From positions 124,001-188,000 of the forward strand of contig NZ_SIZZ01000001.1 of assembly GCF_004322705.1 (NCBI RefSeq): a DNA stretch of 64,000 nucleotides, given 5' to 3'. Source of the DNA: Dyella terrae (GTDB lineage: Bacteria > Pseudomonadota > Gammaproteobacteria > Xanthomonadales > Rhodanobacteraceae). The translations under genes and the position numbers were made by a program. Below the pieces are notes generated by a model. It had not been told where the DNA came from. It did no database searches and saw only the letters and a program-made list of their open reading frames with translations. Positions 8,441 to 16,756 of this stretch are shown piece after piece (position 1 is the stretch's first letter; each line of letters starts with the position of its first letter).

Positions 8441-9157
8441 TCAGCCCTTTTCGGTGTTCCAGTCACGCCAGCCTTCGGCCGTGCGCACCTGCATCGGCTG
8501 AAAGCGTCGTTTGTAGTCCATCTTCGGATGGCCTTCGATCCAGAAACCGAGATAGACCCAGGGCAGGCCGCGTCGGCGCGCAAGCTCCACTTGCTGGAGG
8601 ATGGCGAACGTGCCGAGGCTGCGTCCGGTTTCTTCAGGCTCGAAAAAGGTATAGACCGCCGACAGCCCATGGAGGCAAACATCGGTGACGGCGACGCCCA
8701 GGAGTCGACTGCCTTCGCGGATCTCGAGGAACAGCGTCGGACTCCATGGCGCGGTCAGGAAGCGTCGGAAATCGCTGGCATCCGCTTCGTCCATGCCGCC
8801 GCCCGAGTGCCGGTGGCGGAGGTACTTTTCGTAGAGGTGATGGCGCTCGGCGTTGTAGCCGGCCATCGACTCGATCACCGTCAGGTCGGCATTGCGCTTG
8901 AGACAGCGCTTTTGCGTGCGATCGGGCGTGAAGCGCTCGACATCGATGCGGCAAGGCGTGCAGGCCCGGCAACTGGAGCAATACGGGTAATACAGATGCC
9001 CGCCCGCACGACGAAAACCACGCTCCAGCGCCGGGCCGTACAACTGGTCCAGCTGGGGCGCGGCCGGGTCGATGACCAGGTTCTGCGCAGTGCGATCGGC
9101 AAAGTAGCCGCACGCGTGGGGCAGGGTCTGGAAGAGGCGGACGCGATCGCTTCGCAT
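8441..9157 (-). CDS. bpt: Aspartate/glutamate leucyltransferase (L/F-transferase-like, Bpt)
   Basis: 238 residues, the expected size. Bpt transfers leucine from leucyl-tRNA to N-terminal Asp or Glu of proteins, creating a bacterial N-degron for ClpS/ClpAP. The cysteine-rich motif YPYCSSCRACTPCRIDVERF sits near residues 57-76, and the GNAT-like C-terminal part contains VYTFFEPEE and LPWVYLGFWIEGHPKM, characteristic of the ATE family. It ends 5 bp from the convergent glutamate-synthase-like gene. A repeat-rich 200-bp gap separates it from the next gene on the same strand. Confidence 0.93.
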   Translation of the reverse strand: MRSDRVRLFQTLPHACGYFADRTAQNLVIDPAAPQLDQLYGPALERGFRRAGGHLYYPYCSSCRACTPCRIDVERFTPDRTQKRCLKRNADLTVIESMAGYNAERHHLYEKYLRHRHSGGGMDEADASDFRRFLTAPWSPTLFLEIREGSRLLGVAVTDVCLHGLSAVYTFFEPEETGRSLGTFAILQQVELARRRGLPWVYLGFWIEGHPKMDYKRRFQPMQVRTAEGWRDWNTEKG

Positions 9158-9225
9158 GTCCGCATTCTAGGCGTGGGAGGGCGCCGTGTCCCGTTATGGC
9201 GGGGTGAATTCGGGTGCTGCGCAGC

Positions 9226-9260
9226 CGGTGAACGGTAAACGGTAAACGGTAAACGGTAGG
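9226..9260. repeat. Tandem 7-bp repeat, five units
   Basis: Five consecutive heptamers: CGGTGAA, CGGTAAA three times, then CGGTAGG. A reverse-complement copy of the same unit lies downstream at 9295-9310, so the two sets could fold against each other. Confidence 0.85.
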
Positions 9261-9294
9261 AGCGTGCCGCGCCGAACGTGAGGGTCTTGCTCAT

Positions 9295-9310
9295 ACCGTT
9301 CACCGTTCAC
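9295..9310. repeat. Inverted counterpart of the 7-bp repeat
   Basis: ACCGTTCACCGTTCAC is the reverse complement of GTGAACGGTGAACGGT. It matches the heptamer array at 9226-9260 in opposite orientation, about 34 bp away. Confidence 0.8.
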
Positions 9311-9311
9311 A

Positions 9312-9351
9312 GGGCGCGTAGCGCCCGGCTTCACAGCCCGCGCAGCGGGCT
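9312..9351. terminator. Two short GC hairpins in the bpt upstream gap
   Basis: GGGCGC-GTA-GCGCCC (9312-9326) and AGCCCGC-GCA-GCGGGCT (9335-9351) are adjacent perfect stems just after the 130-residue gene on the minus strand. They may end its transcript. No T-run follows, so the role is uncertain. Confidence 0.4.
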
Positions 9352-9358
9352 CCCCCGG

Positions 9359-9751
9359 CTAGATGACGCCCATGTACCGGAGCATCAATACGACGAACGC
9401 GCCCGCCACCGCCAGCATGACAATGCGGCGGATGCGGTTGGCGACGCTGGAGCGGCGTAGATCTGGGGTCGGGTTGCGGGCCAGGGCGAGTTCTTCGGCG
9501 TGGCGGACCACCGGCTCGATGCCGATCTCCTTGAGGACCGTGCGGGCCCGCGTGTAGTCGTCGGCCTTGCTGATCCAGACCTGTTCCCACTTGTCCCGGT
9601 TCTCGCGCTTCTGCGAATAGCTGAAGCGTTCGTAGCTGGGGCGGTTCCAGTTGGAGCGGTTGACCACGGTGGCTTCGATGCCGTTTTCGGCAAGGATGGC
9701 CATGACGCGATTGATGTTGTCCTGGCGGGGCGAGGTGTAGATCTGGCGCAT
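9359..9751 (-). CDS. 'Pathogenicity-like' small membrane-anchored protein
   Basis: 130 residues. The N-terminal ~75 residues form an alpha/beta domain that begins MRQIYTSPRQDNINRVMAILAENGIEATV, resembling the DUF2007 (signal-transducing-like) pattern. They contain WEQVWISKADDYTRARTVLKEIGIEP. One transmembrane helix closes the protein (about residues 108-126). Xanthomonas homologues are annotated as pathogenicity-like, a label without defined activity. The gene lies between tesB (58 bp upstream) and bpt on the same strand and may be cotranscribed with tesB. Confidence 0.8.
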   Translation of the reverse strand: MRQIYTSPRQDNINRVMAILAENGIEATVVNRSNWNRPSYERFSYSQKRENRDKWEQVWISKADDYTRARTVLKEIGIEPVVRHAEELALARNPTPDLRRSSVANRIRRIVMLAVAGAFVVLMLRYMGVI

Positions 9752-9809
9752 GGCGTCAGTTTAGTCCATTCCGATGCGGGTCCATGCCGGCCGACCGGCT
9801 CCTGATAAC

Positions 9810-10673
9810 TTACTTCTTGAGGCGGATCAGGCCTTCCTGGGCCGTTGACGCCACGAGGCTGCCGTCGCGACTGAAAATCTGGCCGCGTGCCAGGCCGCGC
9901 CCGGCTTGTGCGGTGGGGCTGTCGAAGGAATACAGCAGCCATTCGTCCGTGCGGAACGGGCGATGGAACCACAAGGCATGATCCAGGCTCGCCATCTGCA
10001 CGTTGTGCGTGTAGTAGGAAATGCCGTGCGGCAGCGTCGCCGTGCCAATCAGGTTGAAGTCGGAGGCATACGCCAGCAAGGACCGGTGCAGGACGTCGGA
10101 GTCGGCCACGCGACCGGCCAGCCGGAACCAGATGTGCTGGTAGGGCGGGCGCTTGGTCGGATGCAGCTTGTCCTGCGGCCAGACGTGGCGGAATTCGAAC
10201 GGCGCATCCACTCCCAGCCAGCGCTGCAGCTTTTCCGGCAGCTTGGCCAGCTGCTCCGGCGGCAGCGGCTGCATCGGTTCGATGTCTTCCGGCGCCGGGA
10301 CTTCAGGCATCGAGGACTGGTGTTCGAAGCCTTCTTCCGGCTCCTGGAAGGAAATGGAGCCATTGAGGATGGGCTGGCCGTGCTGGATGGCTACGACGCG
10401 GCGGGAGGAGAAACTGCCGCCGTCGCGGGTCCGTTCGACGCTGTAGACAATCGGCGCATGGATGTCGCCCGCGCGCAGGAAGTAGGCGTGCAGCGAATGC
10501 GCCTGGCGCCGCGGTTCCACCGTCTGCTGGGCGGCCGACAGGGCTTGTCCCAGAACTTGCCCGCCGAACACGAAGTGGGTGCCGATATCGCGACTCTGGC
10601 CGCGGAAGAGGTTGTCCTCCAGGCGCTCCAGTTGCAGCAGGTCGACGAGTTCGAGGACGTGGCTATCCGTCAT
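9810..10673 (-). CDS. tesB: Acyl-CoA thioesterase II
   Basis: 287 residues, the size of E. coli TesB (286). The enzyme hydrolyses medium- and long-chain acyl-CoA to free fatty acid and CoA. It is a double hot-dog fold. The first half shows GGQVLGQALSAAQQTV and HAYFLRAGD, and the second shows DHALWFHRPFRTDEWLLY and the final QEGLIR segment. The family's Asp, Thr/Ser and Gln catalytic residues fall in these regions. The ATG at 10673 opens with MTDSHVLELVDLLQLE, typical of the family. It lies 72 bp after the AmpD-like gene on the same strand. Confidence 0.95.
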   Translation of the reverse strand: MTDSHVLELVDLLQLERLEDNLFRGQSRDIGTHFVFGGQVLGQALSAAQQTVEPRRQAHSLHAYFLRAGDIHAPIVYSVERTRDGGSFSSRRVVAIQHGQPILNGSISFQEPEEGFEHQSSMPEVPAPEDIEPMQPLPPEQLAKLPEKLQRWLGVDAPFEFRHVWPQDKLHPTKRPPYQHIWFRLAGRVADSDVLHRSLLAYASDFNLIGTATLPHGISYYTHNVQMASLDHALWFHRPFRTDEWLLYSFDSPTAQAGRGLARGQIFSRDGSLVASTAQEGLIRLKK

Positions 10674-10745
10674 GGAAAAGGCTCAGGGAGGCAGTGGCCG
10701 GCGAGTATAGCCGGGCCGGCTCGGACCCCGCGTCCACGGTGCGAC

Positions 10746-11303
10746 TTAGCGAACGCGCTCCAGCTCGCTGTGGGCCAGGACGCGATCCCATGGGAACAGC
10801 GGGCCCGGGTCAAGCTTGCGCGGGACCTCCCGCGTCGCGTCATCGCTGGCCGGCAGGCGAGCCGTATCCAGGTCTTCGTGGCCGGCGATCTGCTTCAGCC
10901 GTGGCAGGCGTGCCCTCAGGTCCGCCAGGAGGCCTTCGAGGGCGTCGATCTGGGCGTCGGCATAGGGTTCGGTCATGGTCTGGTGGCGCGAGTCCCACCA
11001 GTGCGGGTAACGCCCCAGGTTCACCAGTTCGATACCGATGGAGTTCGCGTTGCGGCCGCGTACATGATGCGCAACGCGGTTGTCGGGAACATAGCGATAC
11101 GTGCTCCCGTCACGGTCGATGTAGTAATGCCCGCTGTTGCCGGCGCCACTATCGTGCATGACCTTCTCGCCGTACTCACGGGCGAGGGCCAGGTCAGGCA
11201 GTTCGGTGCAGTGGATGACCACCATTTCGACCGCCTCCAGGGGGCGTTCGGACAGGCAGTCGACGTAGGGCAGGAGCTGATCGTGAACAGTCGGGGCAGG
11301 CAT
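10746..11303 (-). CDS. AmpD-like N-acetylmuramoyl-L-alanine amidase
   Basis: 185 residues from the ATG at 11303. The frame is open far upstream, but only this start gives the usual amidase-2 N-terminus. Zinc ligands of the family are visible: His31 in VVIHC, His in AGHEDLD and Asp in KLDPGP near the C-terminus. GHYYIDRDGSTYRYVPD and NSIGIELVN complete the fold. There is no signal peptide, which fits a cytosolic AmpD-type enzyme that cleaves anhydromuropeptides in cell-wall recycling. The substrate is inferred. It is divergent from the hydrolase-rlmKL pair. Confidence 0.88.
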   Translation of the reverse strand: MPAPTVHDQLLPYVDCLSERPLEAVEMVVIHCTELPDLALAREYGEKVMHDSGAGNSGHYYIDRDGSTYRYVPDNRVAHHVRGRNANSIGIELVNLGRYPHWWDSRHQTMTEPYADAQIDALEGLLADLRARLPRLKQIAGHEDLDTARLPASDDATREVPRKLDPGPLFPWDRVLAHSELERVR

Positions 11304-11366
11304 GGCCGCGAGTCTCGCATGGGCCCGGCTATCATGTGCAGCCTTGCAGCACCTTTGGAGACCGCG

Positions 11367-11894
11367 ATGCGCGGCCACATACTTCTTTCCCACGGCTCGG
11401 ATTCGGGCCCGGACGCCACCAAGGTCAGCGCCCTGGCTGCCCTGGCCGAGTCGCTGGGCTGGTCCACGGAACGTCCCGATTACCGACAGGATGACCTGAA
11501 CGGGCATGCCGGGTCGGTGCAGCCGCGCCTGGAGCGCCTGCGCGCCGCCATGGATGCCCATAAGGCGCCGGTGGTGCTGGTCGGATCCAGCATGGGGGCT
11601 TTTGTTTCGGGCCTGGCTTCGCTGGACCGGCCCGTTGCCGGCCTGTTCCTGCTGGCGACGCCGTCGGCCATTCCCGGTGTCAGCCAGGCGTTCGACCTGC
11701 GTGCCGGCGTGCCGACCGTATTCATCCATGGCTGGCGTGATGACATTTGCCCGCTGGATGCGCTTTACCCGGTCATCCGTCGCCAACGTTTGCCGTTGCT
11801 GACGCTCGATGACGACCATCGCCTGAGCGACAGCGTCGATCACATCGCCAGCGAATTCCGTTTCTTCCTCGAAAAACTGGCGGTGGCCGCATGA
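11367..11894 (+). CDS. Small alpha/beta hydrolase
   Basis: 175 residues. ILLSHGSDSGPDATK carries the oxyanion-side loop. VVLVGSSMGAFVS is a G-x-S-x-G nucleophile elbow. FIHGWRDDICPLD supplies the acid and DDDHRLSD the His. The size and motifs fit KANL3/Tex30-like or dienelactone-type small hydrolases; the substrate is unknown. A GGAG site at 11357-11360 supports the ATG at 11367. Its stop overlaps the rlmKL start by 4 bp (ATGA), so the two are translationally coupled. Confidence 0.85.
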   Translation: MRGHILLSHGSDSGPDATKVSALAALAESLGWSTERPDYRQDDLNGHAGSVQPRLERLRAAMDAHKAPVVLVGSSMGAFVSGLASLDRPVAGLFLLATPSAIPGVSQAFDLRAGVPTVFIHGWRDDICPLDALYPVIRRQRLPLLTLDDDHRLSDSVDHIASEFRFFLEKLAVAA

Positions 11895-14083
11895 GCGCCT
11901 TCTTTGCGACTTGCCCCAAGGGCCTGGAATACCTGCTGCGCGACGAGCTGGCCGCGCTGGGTGCGGAAGACGTCCGTGAAGCGCTGGCAGGTGTGCATTT
12001 CGCCGGTTCGATTGAGACCGCTTATCGCGCTTGCCTGTGGTCGCGCCTGGCGAGCCGCATCCTCCTGCCGCTGGCCGAGTTCGATGCCGCGACGGACGAT
12101 GCGCTCTATGCCGGCATCCAGACCATCGACTGGTCCACGCACCTGGCGGCGCACGGCACGCTCGCCGTCGATGCGGTGGCCGCCCAGAGCAAGCTGACGC
12201 ACACGCAGTACATCGCGCAGCGCGTGAAAGATGCCGTGGTCGACCAGTTCCGCCAGCGTGACGGTTCGCGCCCGGACGTTGATACTGAGGAGCCTGACGT
12301 ACGCATCAACGTGCGCATTCGCCGCGATCGCGCCACGGTATCGCTCGACCTTGCCGGTGCGCCCCTGCATCGGCGTGGCTGGCGCGAGCTGCAGGGCGAT
12401 GCGCCGCTCAAGGAAAATCTCGCCGCCGCCATGCTGCTGCGCGCGGGCTGGCCGCAGATGTATGCCGAAGGTGGTGCGCTGCTCGACCCGATGTGTGGCT
12501 CGGGCACCTTGCTCATCGAAGGCGCGCTGATGGCGGCCGACGTCGCGCCGGGCCTGCGCCGCGAATATTTCGGTTTTCTTGGCTGGCTCAAGCACGATCT
12601 GGCAGCGTGGAAGCGTTTGCTGGATGACGCCAACCAGCGTGCCGAGACCGGCTTGCGCGCCCTTCGTTCGTGTTTCTTCGGCAGCGATGCCGATGCGCGC
12701 ATGATCCAGACCGCCAAGCGCAACGCGCAGGAAGCGGGCATCTCGGGCTTCTTCACGCTCGACAAGCACGATGCGCTCAATGTGTCGCCGCCGCCGGGTT
12801 ACCCGCGTGGCCTGGTCATCACCAACCCGCCCTACGGCGAGCGCCTTGGTGATCGCGCCGAGATGCCGCGACTGTACCGCGCCATTGGCGAGACCTTGCG
12901 CGAGCGCTTTGCCGGCTGGCGCGCCGCCGTGCTGGCTGGTGACGTCGAGCTCGGTCGCGCCATGCCCCTGCGTGCGGAGAAGAAATACACGCTTTACAAC
13001 GGCGCGCTGGAAACCACGCTGCTGCTGTTCGAGCTGCACGCGCGATCCGACACGCCGCGCGAAGCCAAGCCGCTGTCCGAAGGCGCGCAGATGCTGCGCA
13101 ATCGCCTGGAAAAGAACGTCCGCCATCTGCGCAAGCGCCTGGAACGCGAAGGCATCCATTGCTGGCGCGCTTACGATCAGGATATGCCCGAGTACGCGGC
13201 GGCCATTGACGTCTATGGCAACGCCAGCGGCGACCAGTGGCTGCATGTGCAGGAATACCGCGCACCGGCGGATGTTCCCGTGGAAACCGCGCGTCAGCGC
13301 CTGCGTGAGATCGTGCGCGTTGCTGGCGAGGTCCTGGAAGTGCCACGCGATCGAGTGGCGCTCAAGACTCGCGAACGCGGCAAGGGCGGTTCCAAGTACG
13401 GGCAGTTCGATCAGCGCGGTGAGTTCGTCGAAGTGGAAGAGGGCGGCCTGAACTTCCTGGTCAACCTGACCGATTACCTGGACACCGGCTTGTTCATCGA
13501 TCACCGTCTGGTGCGCGCCAGGCTGCGCGAGCTCGCCAAGGATCGTCGCTTCCTGAATCTGTTCGCCTACACGGCAACGGCGAGCGTCTACGCGGCCGCC
13601 GGCGGCGCGCGTGATACGACCAGCGTGGATCTGTCGGGAACCTATCTGGACTGGGCATCGCGCAATCTCGCCCTCAACGGATTCTCCGGCGCCAAACACC
13701 GGCTGATGCAGGCCGATGCGATGGCATTCCTGCAGGAGGATCGCGAGCGCTACGGCGTGATCTATGTCGATCCGCCCACTTTCTCCAACTCCAAGCGCGC
13801 TGATGACTTCGATGTGCAGCGCGACCACGTGCGCATGCTCAAGGCCTGTGGGGAGCGCCTGGCGGGCGATGGCGTCATTGTCTTCTCGAATAACTTCCGT
13901 CGCTTCGAACTGGATCGTGCCGGACTGGAAGATACATTCCTGATCGAGGACTGGAGTGCCGCGAGTATTCCGTTCGACTTTGCGCGACGTTCGGATATTC
14001 ACGGTTGCTGGTTGCTGCGCCTGCATCCGCAGGAATCGCCGTGGGAAAGCAGCGTCGGCCACATTCGCCATCGCTCGCGCTGA
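11891..14083 (+). CDS. rlmL: Bifunctional 23S rRNA methyltransferase RlmKL
   Basis: 730 residues, a fused RlmL and RlmK as in gammaproteobacteria. The N-terminal half has a THUMP domain, then the RlmL methyltransferase for m2G2445 with DPMCGSGTLLIEGA for SAM and NPPYGERLG as the catalytic loop. The C-terminal half is the RlmK m7G2069 enzyme with LNLFAYTATASVYAA for SAM and VDPPTFSNSK. Both modifications are made during assembly of the large ribosomal subunit. It is coupled by overlap to the upstream hydrolase, and a stable hairpin follows the stop. Confidence 0.96.
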   Translation: MSAFFATCPKGLEYLLRDELAALGAEDVREALAGVHFAGSIETAYRACLWSRLASRILLPLAEFDAATDDALYAGIQTIDWSTHLAAHGTLAVDAVAAQSKLTHTQYIAQRVKDAVVDQFRQRDGSRPDVDTEEPDVRINVRIRRDRATVSLDLAGAPLHRRGWRELQGDAPLKENLAAAMLLRAGWPQMYAEGGALLDPMCGSGTLLIEGALMAADVAPGLRREYFGFLGWLKHDLAAWKRLLDDANQRAETGLRALRSCFFGSDADARMIQTAKRNAQEAGISGFFTLDKHDALNVSPPPGYPRGLVITNPPYGERLGDRAEMPRLYRAIGETLRERFAGWRAAVLAGDVELGRAMPLRAEKKYTLYNGALETTLLLFELHARSDTPREAKPLSEGAQMLRNRLEKNVRHLRKRLEREGIHCWRAYDQDMPEYAAAIDVYGNASGDQWLHVQEYRAPADVPVETARQRLREIVRVAGEVLEVPRDRVALKTRERGKGGSKYGQFDQRGEFVEVEEGGLNFLVNLTDYLDTGLFIDHRLVRARLRELAKDRRFLNLFAYTATASVYAAAGGARDTTSVDLSGTYLDWASRNLALNGFSGAKHRLMQADAMAFLQEDRERYGVIYVDPPTFSNSKRADDFDVQRDHVRMLKACGERLAGDGVIVFSNNFRRFELDRAGLEDTFLIEDWSAASIPFDFARRSDIHGCWLLRLHPQESPWESSVGHIRHRSR

Positions 14084-14098
14084 CGGCGATCGCCAAAC

Positions 14099-14131
14099 CT
14101 GAACCACCCTGCGTGTGCACGGTGGTTCAGG
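14099..14131 (+). terminator. Hairpin after rlmKL
   Basis: CCTGAACCACC and GGTGGTTCAGG form a perfect 11-bp stem around an 11-nt loop, 15 bp after the rlmKL stop. There is no T-run, so it may be a weak or Rho-assisted terminator or a 3'-protecting structure. Confidence 0.5.
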
Positions 14132-14435
14132 AGTTCTCCGGCGGATCCGGCCGTTTCGTCGTCCCGGAAAGCGATGTCGCAAGCCTGTTCTTCACCCCAT
14201 GGGTGAGACCGGTTCCTTTGCCCTTGTCGTCGCCCGATCGCGACGATGGCGCTCGTCATTCAGGTTGTCGCGGTGCTGGCCAAACGCCGGATTTACGAGC
14301 GCGGGCAACCTCGAATTTGCTCAGTGTCGATTCAGCGCTTCGGACCGAGCATAGGTGCCGTGTCAGGTAGTGGTGGATGACTCTGTCGGATTCATCTGAA
14401 CTCACTGTCAGGGCACGCTATGCGGAGTCCCATTC
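14132..14435. other. Intergenic region without a supported gene
   Basis: About 300 bp between the rlmKL hairpin and the Tyr-rich protein gene. It contains overlapping short reading frames without ribosome-binding sites or recognisable products, and a short stem CGTCGC/GCGACG near 14229-14246. The promoter of the next gene must lie here or within its 5' leader. Only a GGAG-type site near 14421, ahead of the next ATG, could be recognised. Confidence 0.5.
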
Positions 14436-14777
14436 ATGAACAAGTCGAAGCTTTCCAACGTCAAGCGAGTCGTGCTGGCAACTGCGGTGTTGCTGGGCTG
14501 CAGTGCCTTTGCACCGGTGTTTGCGCGCGACCACGTCAGTGTTGGCATCGGTGTCAACCTGCCGGGCGTGAGCGTCGGCTATAGCAACGGCTATGCTCGC
14601 CCCTACTACGGTCCGGCCTACTATCCGGCGCCGGTGTACTACCGTCCTGCGCCACGCGTCGTTTACTACGATGAGCCGTACGTGGTTGAGCGGCCGGTCG
14701 TGGTGCGTCGTGTGTACCAGGAGCGCGGTTACTACCATGAGCGCCCGCGTCACTACTATCGCGATTACGAAGATTGA
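14436..14777 (+). CDS. Small secreted Tyr/Arg/Pro-rich protein of unknown function
   Basis: 113 residues. A signal peptide (VKRVVLATAVLLGCSAFAPVFA) is followed by a short beta-like segment (HVSVGIGVNLPGVSVGY) and then about 75 residues dominated by Tyr, Pro, Arg and Val. These include stretches like YYGPAYYPAPVYYRPAP, so roughly a quarter of the mature chain is Tyr. The start has a GGAG site about 10 bp upstream. Such YXR-rich exported proteins occur in many proteobacteria near stress genes; no activity is known. A strong intrinsic terminator follows, so it is probably a monocistronic unit. Confidence 0.8.
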   Translation: MNKSKLSNVKRVVLATAVLLGCSAFAPVFARDHVSVGIGVNLPGVSVGYSNGYARPYYGPAYYPAPVYYRPAPRVVYYDEPYVVERPVVVRRVYQERGYYHERPRHYYRDYED

Positions 14778-14793
14778 CCGAATCGCGAGACAA

Positions 14794-14824
14794 AGAGCCC
14801 GGCAATCGCCGGGCTCTTTTTTTA
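14794..14824 (+). terminator. Rho-independent terminator
   Basis: AGAGCCCGGC-AATC-GCCGGGCTCT is a perfect 10-bp stem followed by a run of T. It ends the Tyr-rich protein gene and sits 5 bp before the convergent DUF6491 stop. Confidence 0.92.
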
Positions 14825-14828
14825 TCGG

Positions 14829-15269
14829 TTACGGGTGATGTGGCCCGGTCATGAATCCGCCTTTCACCGCCTGATCTTCCAGCTTGTCATATTCGGCTTT
14901 GTCGATCTTGGACACGGACTGAATGGCACAAGGTGGCTCATCACGCGACCGCACCGTTTCTCCGGACTCGCCGCAGATGGCGCCCCATCCCGTCATCTTG
15001 TTCGATTGATTGGCGCGAAAGCGCAGGCTTTGGCCAATGCCCAGGCGCGGGCAGTCGTTTTGCAGCTTGACGAGGTAGCGATCAGGCCCGGCCTTGGCGA
15101 TGATCGTATGGTTGTCCAGTACATACCATTGGTTGAGGCGATCGGGTCGCAGACATTCGCTGACGGGTCTTAGCGGGTGGTATTCCGGTGTGGATTTCGG
15201 AGCCGACTGAGCCTGAACGACGCTGCTGATGGCCATGGCCAGAACCAGCATCACGATGCGCGTTTTCAT
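14829..15269 (-). CDS. DUF6491 family secreted protein
   Basis: 146 residues with a signal peptide (MKTRIVMLVLAMAISSVVQAQ). The mature domain has the layout of DUF6491: SECLRPDRLNQWYVLDNHTIIAKAGPDRYLVKL, then CPRLGIGQSLRFRAN, then ICGESGETVRSRDEPPCAIQSV. Four or five Cys residues at these positions could form disulfides. The family is common in Xanthomonadales and has no assigned function. It is convergent with the Tyr-rich gene and divergent from egtB. Confidence 0.8.
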   Translation of the reverse strand: MKTRIVMLVLAMAISSVVQAQSAPKSTPEYHPLRPVSECLRPDRLNQWYVLDNHTIIAKAGPDRYLVKLQNDCPRLGIGQSLRFRANQSNKMTGWGAICGESGETVRSRDEPPCAIQSVSKIDKAEYDKLEDQAVKGGFMTGPHHP

Positions 15270-15502
15270 GAGATCACCTCATAGGTTGAATGGAACTCCC
15301 TGATACCCGCCGCTCCAGGTCACCCGGATCGATCGAGCCGGCAACATTGACCGCCCGGGACGCGGCCGCTGTCAAGCCTCTGCCATCGTTGGATCACGCA
15401 ATGTGAACAAGCGGTCCGGCAAGGTTCCGGCATGCACTTTCGCTCGCGATCCAGCGGCCTCCATAACGTCCGGGCGGTGGATTCCGTGTACCGGAGCTTT
15501 TG

Positions 15503-16747
15503 ATGAGCCCTTCCGACCTGACCGTTGCGACGTCGATCGCTTCCCGTTTCCGTGCCGTGCGGGAACAGACCGCGGCGCTGTGCACCGGCCTCTCGGCCGA
15601 AGACATGATGGTGCAGTCGATGCCGGACGCCAGTCCGACCAAATGGCATCTGGCGCACACCACCTGGTTCTTCGAAAGGTTTGTGCTCTCCAGGAACAAG
15701 ACGTTTAAGGCCATCCATCCAGAATGGCACGAGCTGTTCAACTCCTATTACCAATCCGTCGGTCCCATGCATGCCCGTCCGATGCGCGGCGTGCTGTCCC
15801 GCCCGTCGCTGGATGACGTCAAGGCGTGGCGATCGCATGTCGACGAAGCACTGGCGGCCTGGCTCGAACGTGGTGCCGATGCGGAAACGCTGGCCCTCGT
15901 CGAGCTGGGCATGAACCATGAGCAACAGCACCAGGAGCTGCTGCTGACCGACATCCAGCACGCGCTTTCATGCAACGAACTGTTGCCGGCCTACGACGCC
16001 CATATCGCGTCGGTGCCGGGTGAGCCCGTGCCGCTGCGCTTCGTGGCCTGTGAAGGCGGAACCGTCGAGGTGGGGTACGAGGGCGAGGGCTTTGCCTTCG
16101 ATAACGAATCGCCGCGGCACGGTTACCTGCTGCGCCCTTACATGCTGGCCAATCGCCTGGTCAGCAACAGCGAATACCTGATGTTCATCCAGGACGGCGG
16201 CTACCACGATCCGCTGCTTTGGCTGTCGGATGGATGGGCCACGGTGCAGGGCCAGGGCTGGAGCCGGCCGTTCTACTGGCAGGAGGATCTGGCCAGTGCC
16301 TTCACCCTGGGCGGCGTGCGCGAACTGGATCCGTCGGCGCCGGTAACGCATCTGAGTTACTTCGAGGCGGACGCGTTCGCTCGCTGGGCGGGTGCGCGGC
16401 TTCCCACGGAACAGGAATGGGAGCATGCGGCTGCCTCGGTCCCCGTGCAGGGCAATCTGCTCGATGGCTGGCCGCGATTGCCGCATGCGGCGCGAGGCGC
16501 GGGTCTTTTGCAGATGTTCGGTGACGCCTGGGAATGGACCGCGTCACCTTACGTGAGCTACCCGGGTTTTAAGACGCTGCCCGGTGCGCTTGGCGAATAC
16601 AACGGCAAATTCATGAGCGGCCAGTGGGTGCTGCGCGGTGGTTCGTGCGCGACGCCAGTCAGCCACATCCGATGTTCTTATCGAAATTTCTTTCCGCCCC
16701 ACGCGCGCTGGCAGTTCAGCGGAACCCGGCTGGCACGCGACGCCTGA
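15503..16747 (+). CDS. egtB: Ergothioneine biosynthesis protein EgtB (sulfoxide synthase)
   Basis: 414 residues. EgtB is a non-heme iron enzyme that oxidatively joins hercynine to a thiol (gamma-glutamylcysteine or cysteine). The N-terminal DinB-like domain provides the iron site: H-x3-H-x-E at His139, His143 and Glu145, with a third His at 49 or 52 (KWHLAH). The C-terminal domain is FGE/sulfatase-like (FGDAWEWTASPY, then GGSCATPVSHIRCSYRNFF). There is no fused methyltransferase, which argues against the ovothiol enzyme OvoA. ATG 15503 has CCGGAG upstream; a TTG just before it is less likely. egtD follows after 9 bp. Confidence 0.93.
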   Translation: MSPSDLTVATSIASRFRAVREQTAALCTGLSAEDMMVQSMPDASPTKWHLAHTTWFFERFVLSRNKTFKAIHPEWHELFNSYYQSVGPMHARPMRGVLSRPSLDDVKAWRSHVDEALAAWLERGADAETLALVELGMNHEQQHQELLLTDIQHALSCNELLPAYDAHIASVPGEPVPLRFVACEGGTVEVGYEGEGFAFDNESPRHGYLLRPYMLANRLVSNSEYLMFIQDGGYHDPLLWLSDGWATVQGQGWSRPFYWQEDLASAFTLGGVRELDPSAPVTHLSYFEADAFARWAGARLPTEQEWEHAAASVPVQGNLLDGWPRLPHAARGAGLLQMFGDAWEWTASPYVSYPGFKTLPGALGEYNGKFMSGQWVLRGGSCATPVSHIRCSYRNFFPPHARWQFSGTRLARDA

Positions 16748-16756
16748 GCAAGGTTG

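Noticed and set aside
11840-14182. 780-codon open frame on the minus strand
   Set aside because: It lies antisense to the clear rlmKL gene, and its protein lacks recognisable domains. High-GC codon bias creates such frames.
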